Shown: positions 1 through 7,500 of the stretch, piece after piece
Layout: every line of letters starts with the position of its first letter
Numbering within the stretch: the stretch's first letter is position 1
Assembly (NCBI GenBank): GCA_016209155.1
Contig: JACQWU010000177.1
Location: 1-8,003 of the forward strand
DNA: 8,003 bases
Origin: Candidatus Desantisiibacteriota bacterium
Lineage (GTDB): Bacteria > JACRDZ01
Reading direction: 5' to 3'
Translations under genes and position numbers: made by a program
The notes under the pieces: generated by a model
Databases searched by the model: none
The model's input: only the letters and a program-made list of their open reading frames with translations
What the model was told of the DNA's origin: nothing

Positions 1-1366
1 CCATCCCGGGGTCAAATCTCATAACGGGATGAATAGTCCCATCACGTGTCAAAACAGGATTAAAAAGATTATTATAAAACACATGCTCTTTTGGAAAAGT
101 AACAGGCAGAATTTTTTCCAATTCTGAACCTGCATAACCCGAAGAATTTTCACCAGTTAAAAATAAAAATCCGCCGCCGGTCTTTTCTACAAAATTTTTC
201 AAAAGCACAATCTGTTTATCTGTTAAATTACTATAAGGAACACTGCTTTGAATTATTATATTATATTTGAATAACTGTTTTTCATCCGGGAATATGGTTA
301 AAAACCGTTTATCAATATTGAAAAATTCGTTTTTATTTTTATATACTAAATAGTTTATTTCCAGATTTTTATCCTCTTCCAAAATCTTTTTAATAAATTT
401 AAAATCAAGACCCGGAGTTCCTTCGATAAACAAAATTTTTAGCTTTTCTTGTATCACCGGAAGATAAAAAACCGCTGTATTATTAACTGTGATTTGTTCT
501 CCGGGCAGCGGAGCAATAACTATTGAATACCTGTGCCATCCGCTTGACAGGGGTTTAAATTTTATTTTAGTATTTTCCACCCCGTCTTTTTTTATAAAAA
601 ATTTATTCCGTGCTATTTCTTTTTCCTCTTCCATTAATACAATATCTGTACTTTCTCCCTGACACCTGCCTGTCTTGATCGTTGCTGTAATATCCGCATC
701 TATATCAAGATACACTATATTATCGGGTTCAACCTGAACCAAATGGATATCCTTTATTTTCTCCTCATTCCCAATTCCAACAGTATAAACAGGTAAATCA
801 AAATCACGCCCTTCGGATAAAGATTCTGCAAGGGAGGGATCACGCCCATCCGAAAAAAGTATAATTCCATTCAAATCATTCCCTATATGTTCGCGAGATA
901 TTATTTTTAAAGCATCGCTCAATTGCGTACGAAATCCGGCTTGAGTGAAAAAAGGAACTATATCTTCTCTCATAAAAGGTTTAAGATAATCAGAAAATAC
1001 ATACAATTTTACTGAATTATTTTTTCTTAATTTATCAAGTACCATGCTGTTTTCACTGCTGAAAATAGAATTTATTTTATCTAATCCGGATATCCCTTTA
1101 TTATCTTTAACAGCCATACTGGGTGAAACATCCACAAGAACAGCTATTTTACTTTTTTCCTGTATATTTTTTTGAATAAGAAGATAAGGTTGAAATATGG
1201 CAAAAATAAGCATAGAAACAGCAGCCAGTTTAAGCCCTAACAATAAATAGCGGTATGAAAAACTGATATTTTGTAAAGTTCTTAAATAGGAAAATATTAT
1301 AATAACTGATGCTGAAATAAAAAGGACAATTATAAACCACAATGGAAAAAAATTTTCTATTAACAA
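1..1366 (-). CDS. VWA-domain membrane protein with GATase-like region (C-terminus beyond window)
   Basis: I translated this frame by hand; it is open from 1366 to the left edge, giving 455 residues without a stop. Two hydrophobic helices (about residues 7-26 and 40-63) precede a VWA domain. Its metal-ion-dependent adhesion site looks intact: DVSPS (D79, S81, S83), T147 in 'GFRTQLSDAL' and D173 in 'LFSDGRD'. A beta-rich stretch (about 205-305) leads into a glutamine-amidotransferase-like region starting near 308 ('KLKILFIEGTPG') with 'FVEKTGGGFLFLTGE' at about 392-406. Relatives of this kind are usually near 700-800 residues and end in another membrane helix, so perhaps 300 residues are missing beyond the window. 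I chose a TTG start because AAGGAG lies six bases upstream, whereas the ATG at 1371 hits a stop after three codons in its own frame. The gene begins one base after the upstream gene's stop, implying an operon and coupled translation. The exact function is unknown; the family is linked to Bat/MoxR-type envelope systems. Confidence 0.85.
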   Translation of the reverse strand, partial: MLIENFFPLWFIIVLFISASVIIIFSYLRTLQNISFSYRYLLLGLKLAAVSMLIFAIFQPYLLIQKNIQEKSKIAVLVDVSPSMAVKDNKGISGLDKINSIFSSENSMVLDKLRKNNSVKLYVFSDYLKPFMREDIVPFFTQAGFRTQLSDALKIISREHIGNDLNGIILFSDGRDPSLAESLSEGRDFDLPVYTVGIGNEEKIKDIHLVQVEPDNIVYLDIDADITATIKTGRCQGESTDIVLMEEEKEIARNKFFIKKDGVENTKIKFKPLSSGWHRYSIVIAPLPGEQITVNNTAVFYLPVIQEKLKILFIEGTPGLDFKFIKKILEEDKNLEINYLVYKNKNEFFNIDKRFLTIFPDEKQLFKYNIIIQSSVPYSNLTDKQIVLLKNFVEKTGGGFLFLTGENSSGYAGSELEKILPVTFPKEHVFYNNLFNPVLTRDGTIHPVMRFDPGM

Positions 1367-1367
1367 T

Positions 1368-2384
1368 TCATACTCCTTTTCTAAAGTGATTTGCCACAAG
1401 TGTTTCTATTACTATCAATAAAAGCAAAACAATAAATAGTATCTTCCATATTTCACCTTTAAACCAGCCTGCCAGGACTGGACCGGTAAAATTCTTTACA
1501 GGTAAACTAAAAGACAAATGATTGGCACCTGTCCCGATTTTTTTTATTATTTCTTCTTCACTTATCGATTCCAAATCCGATTCAGAAAAGTTTAAATTAA
1601 CAGCATAATTTATCTTCTTGCTATTATATTCAACTTTATATTCAAAACGATAAAAAGAATAAAAAGGTATTCTTTGCAATACCTTTAAAGTTTCATCCTG
1701 TAATATAGAAAAAATCGGATGTTTTAATTCAATTGAATTTATAAAAAAATAATTCTCATTTTGAACATCTGCATTTGAAGAAGAAGAAATCTGATACGAT
1801 ATTCTTGATGGGAATATTCCAGATCCATTTTTAAATATTTCCTCGTTATATTTTTCAGGAAGAACACTATCTCCCATAAAAAATAATATACCCGCCCCCC
1901 CTTTAACACATTGTTCCAGAACTTTTATATGCAAAGGAGACAGTTCAGATACATTTGAAAAAATATAAATATCAAAATCAGAGAATTCAATTTTATTTAG
2001 CTCATTCTGTTTTATTTCTGTGATTTTAAAAATAGAATTTTCATCTCCGGATGGATTAAGCACAGTATCCAGATAAAAAGTTTCATCATTCAAAGGACTT
2101 GTGCCGGGCCTGCCATTAACACTTAAAATTCTTATTTTGTCAATTACTCGAATAGAAAAAAAATACTTATTATCTATCGGCATAAAATCTTCACCGGTTT
2201 CAATATATCCGCTGTGAATACCGGATAAATTAAAGGTGTAATACATTGAAATCTTTTTTTCCCCGAAAGGATCAATACTAATTCTCTGACTTACGACTCT
2301 CTGATCATCAATTACAAGACTTACAATCTTATCACTTATCCTTTCCCCCCCAAAATTTTTTATCAGGGCAGAAAAACGCACAGC
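1368..2384 (-). pseudogene. C-terminal part of split BatA-like VWA protein (GATase-like domain and membrane anchor)
   Basis: This frame encodes the second half of the protein begun at 3106. It opens after a TAA at 2423-2421 and continues to a TGA at 1370-1368. A GTG at 2381 could be called as its start, but I see no Shine-Dalgarno there, and the sequence ('VRFSALIKNFGGE') begins in the middle of a beta-sandwich region, so independent translation is unlikely. Features in order are the beta-sandwich, a GATase-like alpha/beta region from 'IRILSVNGRPG' through 'VKGGAGILFFMGD', the family-typical 'AVNLNFSESDLESIS', and a C-terminal helix ('IWKILFIVLLLLIVIETL') followed by a short basic tail. Joined at base 2384 by a -1 shift, the two parts give about 579 residues, compared with roughly 600-750 in relatives. 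The domain itself shows no stop or other damage. It is therefore either a recently broken gene, a sequencing or assembly error, or the product of frameshifting. Confidence 0.75.
1373..1378 (-). promoter_or_regulatory. Shine-Dalgarno site selecting a TTG start
   Basis: On the minus strand AAGGAG (1378 to 1373) is followed after six bases (TATGAA) by TTG at 1366. It lies inside the last codons of the upstream BatA-like frame, whose TGA stop is at 1370-1368. This supports TTG as the initiator and suggests that ribosomes finishing the upstream gene restart here. Confidence 0.6.
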
Positions 2385-3106
2385 GTTACTGCAGTATTTG
2401 ATGCATTTTTTTGCCCTACATTAACAATATTAATTTTAATTTCAGGAGAAATTATTCCATGAGCGGGAACAGTGCTCCAGCCGCTTTTCTGCAAATCAGT
2501 AATAATAATTATTGTTTTGCTTCTGTTTACTGATTTTCTGAATAAACGATCAGCGGTTTTTAGCGCTTCCCCGATATCTGTTGTATACGGAGAAATTTTA
2601 ATATTATTTAGTTCCTGTATTAAACGCATTTTGTCATGGGTAAATCCGGGAGATTTTAGTACGGGAGAATTTTTTGATGAAAAAGGGATTATACAAATTT
2701 CATCCCTCTCGGACATAAGATTGAGTATTGCGCGCACTTCATCTTTTGCCTGATCAAGTCTTGTAACATTTGTATCTATCATTGACATACTATAGGAATT
2801 ATCAAGAAGTATTACGGTACTGGAATTTTCACCTTTTGAAAGAGACATCCCTCCGTAAGCATGCATAAATGGTTTTGCCAGTGCAAGAGCGACTAATATA
2901 AGAATAAGCATACGTACCAAAAGCAATAATATCCTGCTTAATTTAACCCGCCGTAATTTTTTTTGGCTTGCCATTTCTAAAAAATGGATAAAAGAGAAAG
3001 GAATTGTTTCAACATTTTTTCTTATAAAAAAATGTATAATTAAGGGCAGTATGCTGGCTAATATACCTGCAAGAAATACAGGACTGATAAAAGAGATATC
3101 CCACAT
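2363..3106 (-). pseudogene. N-terminal part of split BatA-like protein (membrane hairpin plus VWA domain)
   Basis: This 247-residue frame starts 'MWDISFISPVF', the usual opening of the BatA/aerotolerance-regulator N-terminal domain. There are helices at about 8-28 and 59-79, with the typical basic linker between them ('RKNVETIPFSFIHFLEM', then 'KKLRRVKLSR'). A VWA domain follows with MIDAS residues D102, S104 and S106 ('DNSYS'), T175/T176 and D204 in the family motif 'ITDLQKSGW'. After 'NASNTAVT' (residue 241) the frame reads six unrelated residues and stops at TGA 2365-2363, while the expected continuation is in the -1 frame. I chose the ATG at 3106 because AAAGGA lies just upstream and the domain begins there; an ATG at 3193 would add 29 residues read partly from a repeat. 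Such proteins sit in the inner membrane beside MoxR ATPases and DUF58 proteins; neither is visible here. If the frame break is real and fixed, a soluble-side VWA fragment with its anchor could still be made. Confidence 0.8.
2366..2420 (-). other. Frameshift junction with slippery heptamer
   Basis: The two reading frames of the BatA-like gene overlap only between a TAA in the downstream frame (2423-2421) and the TGA ending the upstream frame (2365-2363), so the frame change must fall in this interval. Seven A's run from 2412 to 2406 on the minus strand. In the upstream frame bases 2411-2405 read A-AAA-AAT, which fits the X-XXY-YYZ pattern for -1 slippage. Slipping there would give 'N-CIKYCSNAVRF'. 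Family resemblance fits better if the shift lies at about 2384-2390, giving 'NTAVT-AVRFSALIKNF', which a single lost base (AC-GCT from ACn-GCT) would explain. I therefore favour a one-base deletion, in the genome or in the assembly, over programmed frameshifting. Confidence 0.65.
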
Positions 3107-3167
3107 AATTTCCTTTCTAACTTTAACATATTCTTCAATAGTTAAATAACTGGCAGCGGGGTCTATT

Positions 3168-3191
3168 GTAGGGGCTTGATTTATCAAGCCC
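3168..3191 (+). repeat. REP-like hairpin A
   Basis: GTAG (3168-3171) is followed by GGGCTTGAT, TT and ATCAAGCCC (3172-3191), a nine-base-pair perfect stem; in practice eight pairs with a four-base loop are likely. The central GATTTATC is shared with hairpin B. Confidence 0.75.
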
Positions 3192-3209
3192 ATTCATCAA
3201 CATTTTTTC

Positions 3210-3233
3210 GGGTTCGATAAATCGAACCTCTAC
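3210..3233 (-). repeat. REP-like hairpin B, overlapping the dgt stop codon
   Basis: Read on the minus strand, GTAG (3233-3230) is followed by A, then GGTTCGAT, TT and ATCGAACC (3228-3211), an eight-base-pair perfect stem. Bases 3232-3230 (TAG) of the GTAG are the stop codon of the dgt-like gene. Confidence 0.75.
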
Positions 3234-4381
3234 ACTTTTTCATAAGGATCAAATAATTTTTTATATTCTTCTAAAGCATATCTGTCGGTCATTCCGGCAA
3301 TGTAATCTAATATAACCTGAGTAGGAGATTCTTTTTTCAACTTATTCTGTACTCTAAACGGCAGTTGAGCGGGCTGGCTTTTATATATTTCAAAAAGACT
3401 GCGGATAAATCGCTGAGCTTTAACAGTCATACGTACTACCCTGTAATGGTTATATAAATTGCTAACCAGAAAATTTTTTAACTCTATATTCTTTTTTTTC
3501 ATACCGGAACTATAGGAAACAACATTCTCTTTATGTTTTCTAATACCGTCCAGAGTTTTTATTTTATATTTTTTTATATTTTTTTCAGTTTCTGCGGCAA
3601 CATCCTCTACCAGAGCATTTATAATAAGCTTGATTATCTGATATTTTCTTTTTTCCACACTTAATTCAGGATATTTTTTTGTTATTTCATTATAAAAAAT
3701 TTTCCATAATTCCAATTCTTCAAGCTGTTTTTCTGTTATAAGACCTGAGGCCAGCCCATCGTCAAGATCATGATTATTATAAGCAATTTCATCGGCAATA
3801 TCTACAACCTGCGCTTCCAGTGTCGGACATTCCAGAGAGTCAAACTCAAAAGATAGCGGAGAATCATGATATGAAGTATGTTTAATTATCCCTTCCCTTA
3901 CTTCCCAGCAGAGATTAAGACCGGGGAAATCCGGATAGCGTTCTTCGAGTACATCAACAACTCTTAGACTTTGACGGTTATGTTCAAAGCCTCCTTCATT
4001 CTGAGTAAGTTCATTTAATTCACGCTCTCCGGCATGGCCGAAAGGAGTATGACCGAGGTCATGCGCCAGTGCAATTGCTTCAGTTAGATCTTCGTTAATA
4101 CGCAAAATGCGGGATATAGTGCGCGCTATCTGCGATACTTCCATGGTATGTGTTAATCTTGTACGGTAATAATCTCCTTCATGATTTACAAACACCTGAG
4201 TCTTATACTCCAGTTTTCTGAATGCGTTACAATGAACTATCCGGTCACGGTCCCTCTGGAATGAGCTTCGAGCTTTATGCTCAGCCTCCGGGTATTTTCT
4301 TCCTCTGGAAAACCTGCTCGTCATAGCATAAGGTGCTAAAAAAGCAATCTCTCTTTCCTCAAAACTTTTTCGTAGCAGCAT
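3230..4381 (-). CDS. dgt: dGTPase-like HD-domain triphosphohydrolase
   Basis: Members of this family hydrolyse dNTPs, typically dGTP, to the deoxynucleoside and triphosphate in the cytoplasm, controlling nucleotide pools. The 383-residue product is full length for the shorter, non-enterobacterial type. The N-terminal 'FSRGRKYPE' and 'FQRDRDRIVHCNAFRKLEYKTQVF' region is characteristic (the latter at about 41-64). The HD metal site is visible as H78 in 'RTRLTHTMEV', H107-D108 in 'LAHDLGHTPFGHAGE', and a downstream Asp in 'VVDIADEIAYNNHD' (D194 or D197). The C-terminal 'DYIAGMTDRYALEEYKKLFDP' is also typical of the family. The middle (about 230-300) is Lys-rich and more variable. The ATG at 4381 is supported by AGGAG upstream, with nine bases between. 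The TAG stop lies inside a REP-like GTAG. The gene is divergent from smc. True substrate preference cannot be read from sequence, so 'deoxyguanosinetriphosphate triphosphohydrolase-like protein' is the safe name. Confidence 0.95.
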   Translation of the reverse strand: MLLRKSFEEREIAFLAPYAMTSRFSRGRKYPEAEHKARSSFQRDRDRIVHCNAFRKLEYKTQVFVNHEGDYYRTRLTHTMEVSQIARTISRILRINEDLTEAIALAHDLGHTPFGHAGERELNELTQNEGGFEHNRQSLRVVDVLEERYPDFPGLNLCWEVREGIIKHTSYHDSPLSFEFDSLECPTLEAQVVDIADEIAYNNHDLDDGLASGLITEKQLEELELWKIFYNEITKKYPELSVEKRKYQIIKLIINALVEDVAAETEKNIKKYKIKTLDGIRKHKENVVSYSSGMKKKNIELKNFLVSNLYNHYRVVRMTVKAQRFIRSLFEIYKSQPAQLPFRVQNKLKKESPTQVILDYIAGMTDRYALEEYKKLFDPYEKV

Positions 4382-4390
4382 TTATATAAT

Positions 4391-4395
4391 CTCCT
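4391..4395 (-). promoter_or_regulatory. Ribosome binding site of dgt
   Basis: On the minus strand AGGAG is followed by ATTATATAA (nine bases) and then ATG at 4381. The spacing is at the long end of the usual range, but no closer start codon exists and the family N-terminus begins here. Confidence 0.6.
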
Positions 4396-4462
4396 ATAAA
4401 AATTATTTGCACTTAAAATCCTTCCGCCTTCAGTCTATAAACCTAAATAGTTACAAATTATC

Positions 4463-4491
4463 ATTTTACAAGAAAAACCATACATTCTCAA
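4463..4491 (-). promoter_or_regulatory. Candidate sigma70-type promoter for dgt
   Basis: On the minus strand TTGAGA (4491-4486) is followed by a 17-base spacer and TAAAAT (4468-4463). This is close to consensus in both boxes with ideal spacing. The predicted start of transcription near 4456 would leave an untranslated leader of about 75 bases. In AT-rich DNA such matches occur by chance, so this is a prediction. Confidence 0.45.
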
Positions 4492-4526
4492 TAAAAATAA
4501 TCATTAATTAATTCATAAATTCGCAC

Positions 4527-4557
4527 TTGCCATTTTTTTCGTAATATAGTATATAAT
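4527..4557 (+). promoter_or_regulatory. Candidate sigma70-type promoter for smc
   Basis: TTGCCA (4527-4532) is one base from the -35 consensus. It is followed after 17 bases by TATATA (4550-4555), or after 19 bases by the perfect -10 box TATAAT (4552-4557). Transcription would start about 25-30 bases before the smc ATG. The intergenic region is only 212 bases long, and the two predicted start sites lie about 100 bases apart, facing away from each other. Confidence 0.45.
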
Positions 4558-4593
4558 ATAAATAAATATTATAAAGATAAAGAAAGGCTGCAA

Positions 4594-7500
4594 ATGCAAT
4601 TAAAACGTGTTGAAATCTATGGATTTAAGACTTTTGCGGATAAAACCGAACTTCTGTTTTCACCGGGTATGACAGCAATTGTCGGACCGAATGGATGCGG
4701 GAAAACAAATATTCTTGACGCAATCCGATGGGTGCTGGGAGAGCAAAGCACAAAAGTTCTACGCAGCAATAAAATGGACGAAGTAATATATAACGGCGGA
4801 CAGAACAGGAAACCGCTCGGGATGGCTGAGGTATCGCTTACTCTTATAAATAATAAAAAAGTTCTGCCCGTTGAATATGATGAAGTAACAATAACAAGAC
4901 GTTTATACCGTTCGGGTGAAAGCGAATATTATATAAATCAATCCGAATGCCGGCTTAAGGATATAAATGAACTTTTTATGGATACAGGAATGGGCTCACA
5001 TGTTTACTCTATTATTGAACAGAGCCAGATTGATCTTATATTAAGCAATAACCCTTCCCTTCGGCGGATGCTTTTTGAAGAAGCGGCAGGGATAATGAAA
5101 TATAAAACCAGAAAAAAGGAAACAATGAATAAGCTTGAGCAGACTGGACAAAATCTGCTCAGGGTTAATGATATTATTCAGGAAGTATCAAGACAATCTG
5201 ATATTCTTAAATCTCAAGCCGGCCGTGCGAAAAAGTATCTGGAATACAGAGATGAATTTAAGGAATTAGAAAAAAGACTTATTTTGCAGGAATATATAGA
5301 TTTTGATCAAATATCTAAAACCTCCGGTGCCGCGCTTACAGAGCTGGATGAAAAAAAATCAGGGATACAGGCAGAGACTCTTAATCTTGAATCAAAGATG
5401 GACGCTTATAAAGTTGAGATTATCGGTATTGACAGAAAAATAACTGAGGAACATGAAACTCAATTTAAAGTTGATATGGAATTGGACAAACTTGAAAGTG
5501 TTATAGCCTTTGACAGAGAACGTTTAGGTAATCTTGAAGTACAAAAAACAAAAGAAATTGAAAATAAAGCTTTATATGAAGATAAGCAGAATGAAAACCA
5601 AAAAAAATTATCTGAAATAAAATCAGAAATTGAAAAAAACAATATTGAAATCGGGCAGTATAAAGAAAAACTGGAAACCGCTCAGACTGCGCTTTTTGAA
5701 TTAAAAAATCAGTTAACAACTAAAGAAAATGATATTGAAAAATATAAAAATGATGAATATGAAATAAAAAAACAAATAGCTTCAAGAGAAGCTATATTAA
5801 GTACACACGAAAGCAAAACACAGGAAATATCAGATAAAAGAAAAACTGTTGAAAATGAAAAACAAGAGCTTTTACAGTCAAAAAAAATGCAGGAAGAAAA
5901 GATATATCAGCTCAGGCAGGAAATTGACAATCTGGAAAAAGAAAAAACTGATAATAACAATAATATTATTTCAAAGTCAAAAGAGCTTGAAAGATTAAAA
6001 CATGAATTAAATGAAAAAAAAGATCTTCTTTACTCCAAATCCGAATTAAAAACCGAAAAACAGTCCCGTCTCAATACTCTTAAAAATTTAAAAGAGAGCA
6101 TGTCCGGCTATTTTACAGGTGTAAAAGAAATATTTCTTGAAAAAAAAAGCGGCAATTTAAAAGGCTGCCTTGGTGTTGTAGCTGATTTTATGCGCACTTC
6201 CTCAAAATATGAACGCGCTCTTGAAGTGGCTTTGGGATCCAATATCCAGAATATTGTTACCGAAACCGCTCAGGATGCAAAACAGGCAATAGAATATCTA
6301 AAAAGTAAAAATAAAGGATGGGGAACATTTTTGCCTCTGGATTTGATTTCATCTCAAAATAATAATGACACTGAATCCAATATAAAAAATCATGAAGGTG
6401 TGCTTGGATTTGCTCTTGATTTAATTGAATTTGATCAAAAATATCTATCAATAATGAAATATTTGTTAAACAAGGTTGTAATTGTACGTACGCTTGATGA
6501 TGCGATTGAAATAGTAAAAAAAGGAGCTGGAAGATCCTATAAATTGGTAACACTCGACGGTGAAATGACAAATTCCGCGGGCGCGATAACAGGAGGAAGT
6601 CTGGATAAACGTACAACAGGACTTCTGGGCAGAGAAAGAGAAATAGAAGAACTGACAAAAGATGTACGCATACTGGATGAAGAGTTTAAAAATGAGCTGG
6701 GAATTGTTGAAAATGTTAAAAACCGGATATCCATACTGGAACCTGAAATTCAGGAACTGCAAAAAACTTATCGTTTAAAAGAATTCAGCCTGATTGAAAA
6801 AAATAATTTAAAAATTCGAATACAGGACGAACAGGAATTAATAATCCGCCGGTTGACAGAATCAGAAAATATATTAACAGCAATTGATACTGAAAATGAA
6901 AACTCATTGCAACTAAAAATTGTATCAGAAAAAGACCTTTTTGAACTTCAAAGCCGCTTAATGGAAATAACACAAAAAACAAAACAATATTCTGAAATAA
7001 AAGATCAGGATAAAAAGGAGCATGATGAACTTCAAAATAAATTAACTGATATAAAAATAAATCTTGCTTCAAAACAGGAAAAATTTCTGCATATTGAAAA
7101 TACTGAAAAAAATATTATAAAATCCACTGAGGAACTGGCAGTTGCTATTAACAGATGTATGGAAAATTTAAATAAAATTAGTCAGGATAGAATTAATCTT
7201 GAAAATGATATTAAAGAAAAAGAAAAATTAATATTTGATTTATTTGAAAAGAAAAAAAATCAAAGCAAGGAAGTATTTGCTATAGAAGAAAAACATAAAG
7301 AACTTCAGGAAATAATAAGGAATGTTGAGGATGAATTAAAAATAAAGAAAAAGGATTTTGATAAAATACAGCAGGAATGGTATGAACTTGAGGTGAAAAA
7401 TAAAGAAATACACCTTAAACTATCCGCGATTACAGAAAAACTTAGGACTGATTTTTCTATAAACGCGGAAGATCTAAAAACCATTGAAATACAGGAAGAG

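Larger units (their letters stand above)
3168..3233. repeat. BIME-like element: two opposed REP-like hairpins
   Basis: Two short palindromes lie in opposite orientation about 18 bases apart, each headed on its 5' side by GTAG: one on the plus strand at 3168 and one on the minus strand at 3233. The ends are also inverted repeats of each other (TGTAGGGG and CCTCTACA). A GTAG tetranucleotide at the foot of a stem is the hallmark of REP sequences, which are recognised by REP-associated IS200-like (Y1) transposases; paired inverted REPs form BIMEs. No transposase gene is in the window, so the enzyme would have to act in trans. The element fills most of the gap between dgt and the BatA-like gene. 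It could protect the upstream transcript end or reduce read-through, but no T-run directly follows either stem on the minus strand, so I do not call it a terminator. Confidence 0.75.

Noticed and set aside
2345-2351. Run of seven G's (minus strand) as a phase-variation tract causing the frame break
   Set aside because: It lies downstream of the TGA at 2365-2363 that ends the upstream frame, so a length change there cannot rejoin the two frames.
2379-2381. GTG as an independent start for the downstream half of the BatA-like gene
   Set aside because: There is no ribosome binding site, and the sequence begins inside a conserved beta-sandwich region, so it is the continuation of the upstream frame.
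2472-2753. 93-codon plus-strand open frame
   Set aside because: It is antisense to the VWA domain of the BatA-like gene, has no family resemblance, and is a low-GC shadow frame.
3107-3193. 29-residue N-terminal extension of the BatA-like protein from an ATG at 3193
   Set aside because: The extension is partly read from the REP-like element, has no Shine-Dalgarno, and precedes the family-typical start 'MWDISF' that has AAAGGA just upstream. A faint likeness of 'YLTIEEYVKVRKE' to Uma2-type N-termini is too short to use.
3168-3240. Rho-independent terminator after dgt
   Set aside because: Both stems are strong, but on the minus strand neither is followed directly by a T-run. The T-run at 3236-3240 would only serve plus-strand transcripts, and no plus-strand gene ends there.
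3550-3592. T-rich near-repeats (TTTTTTATATTTTTTTC type)
   Set aside because: These are Lys-rich codons of the dgt-like gene on the other strand and are explained by coding.
4382-4456. Riboswitch or structured leader before dgt
   Set aside because: The leader of about 75 bases shows only a weak GAAGGCGGAAGG repetition and no recognisable riboswitch core.
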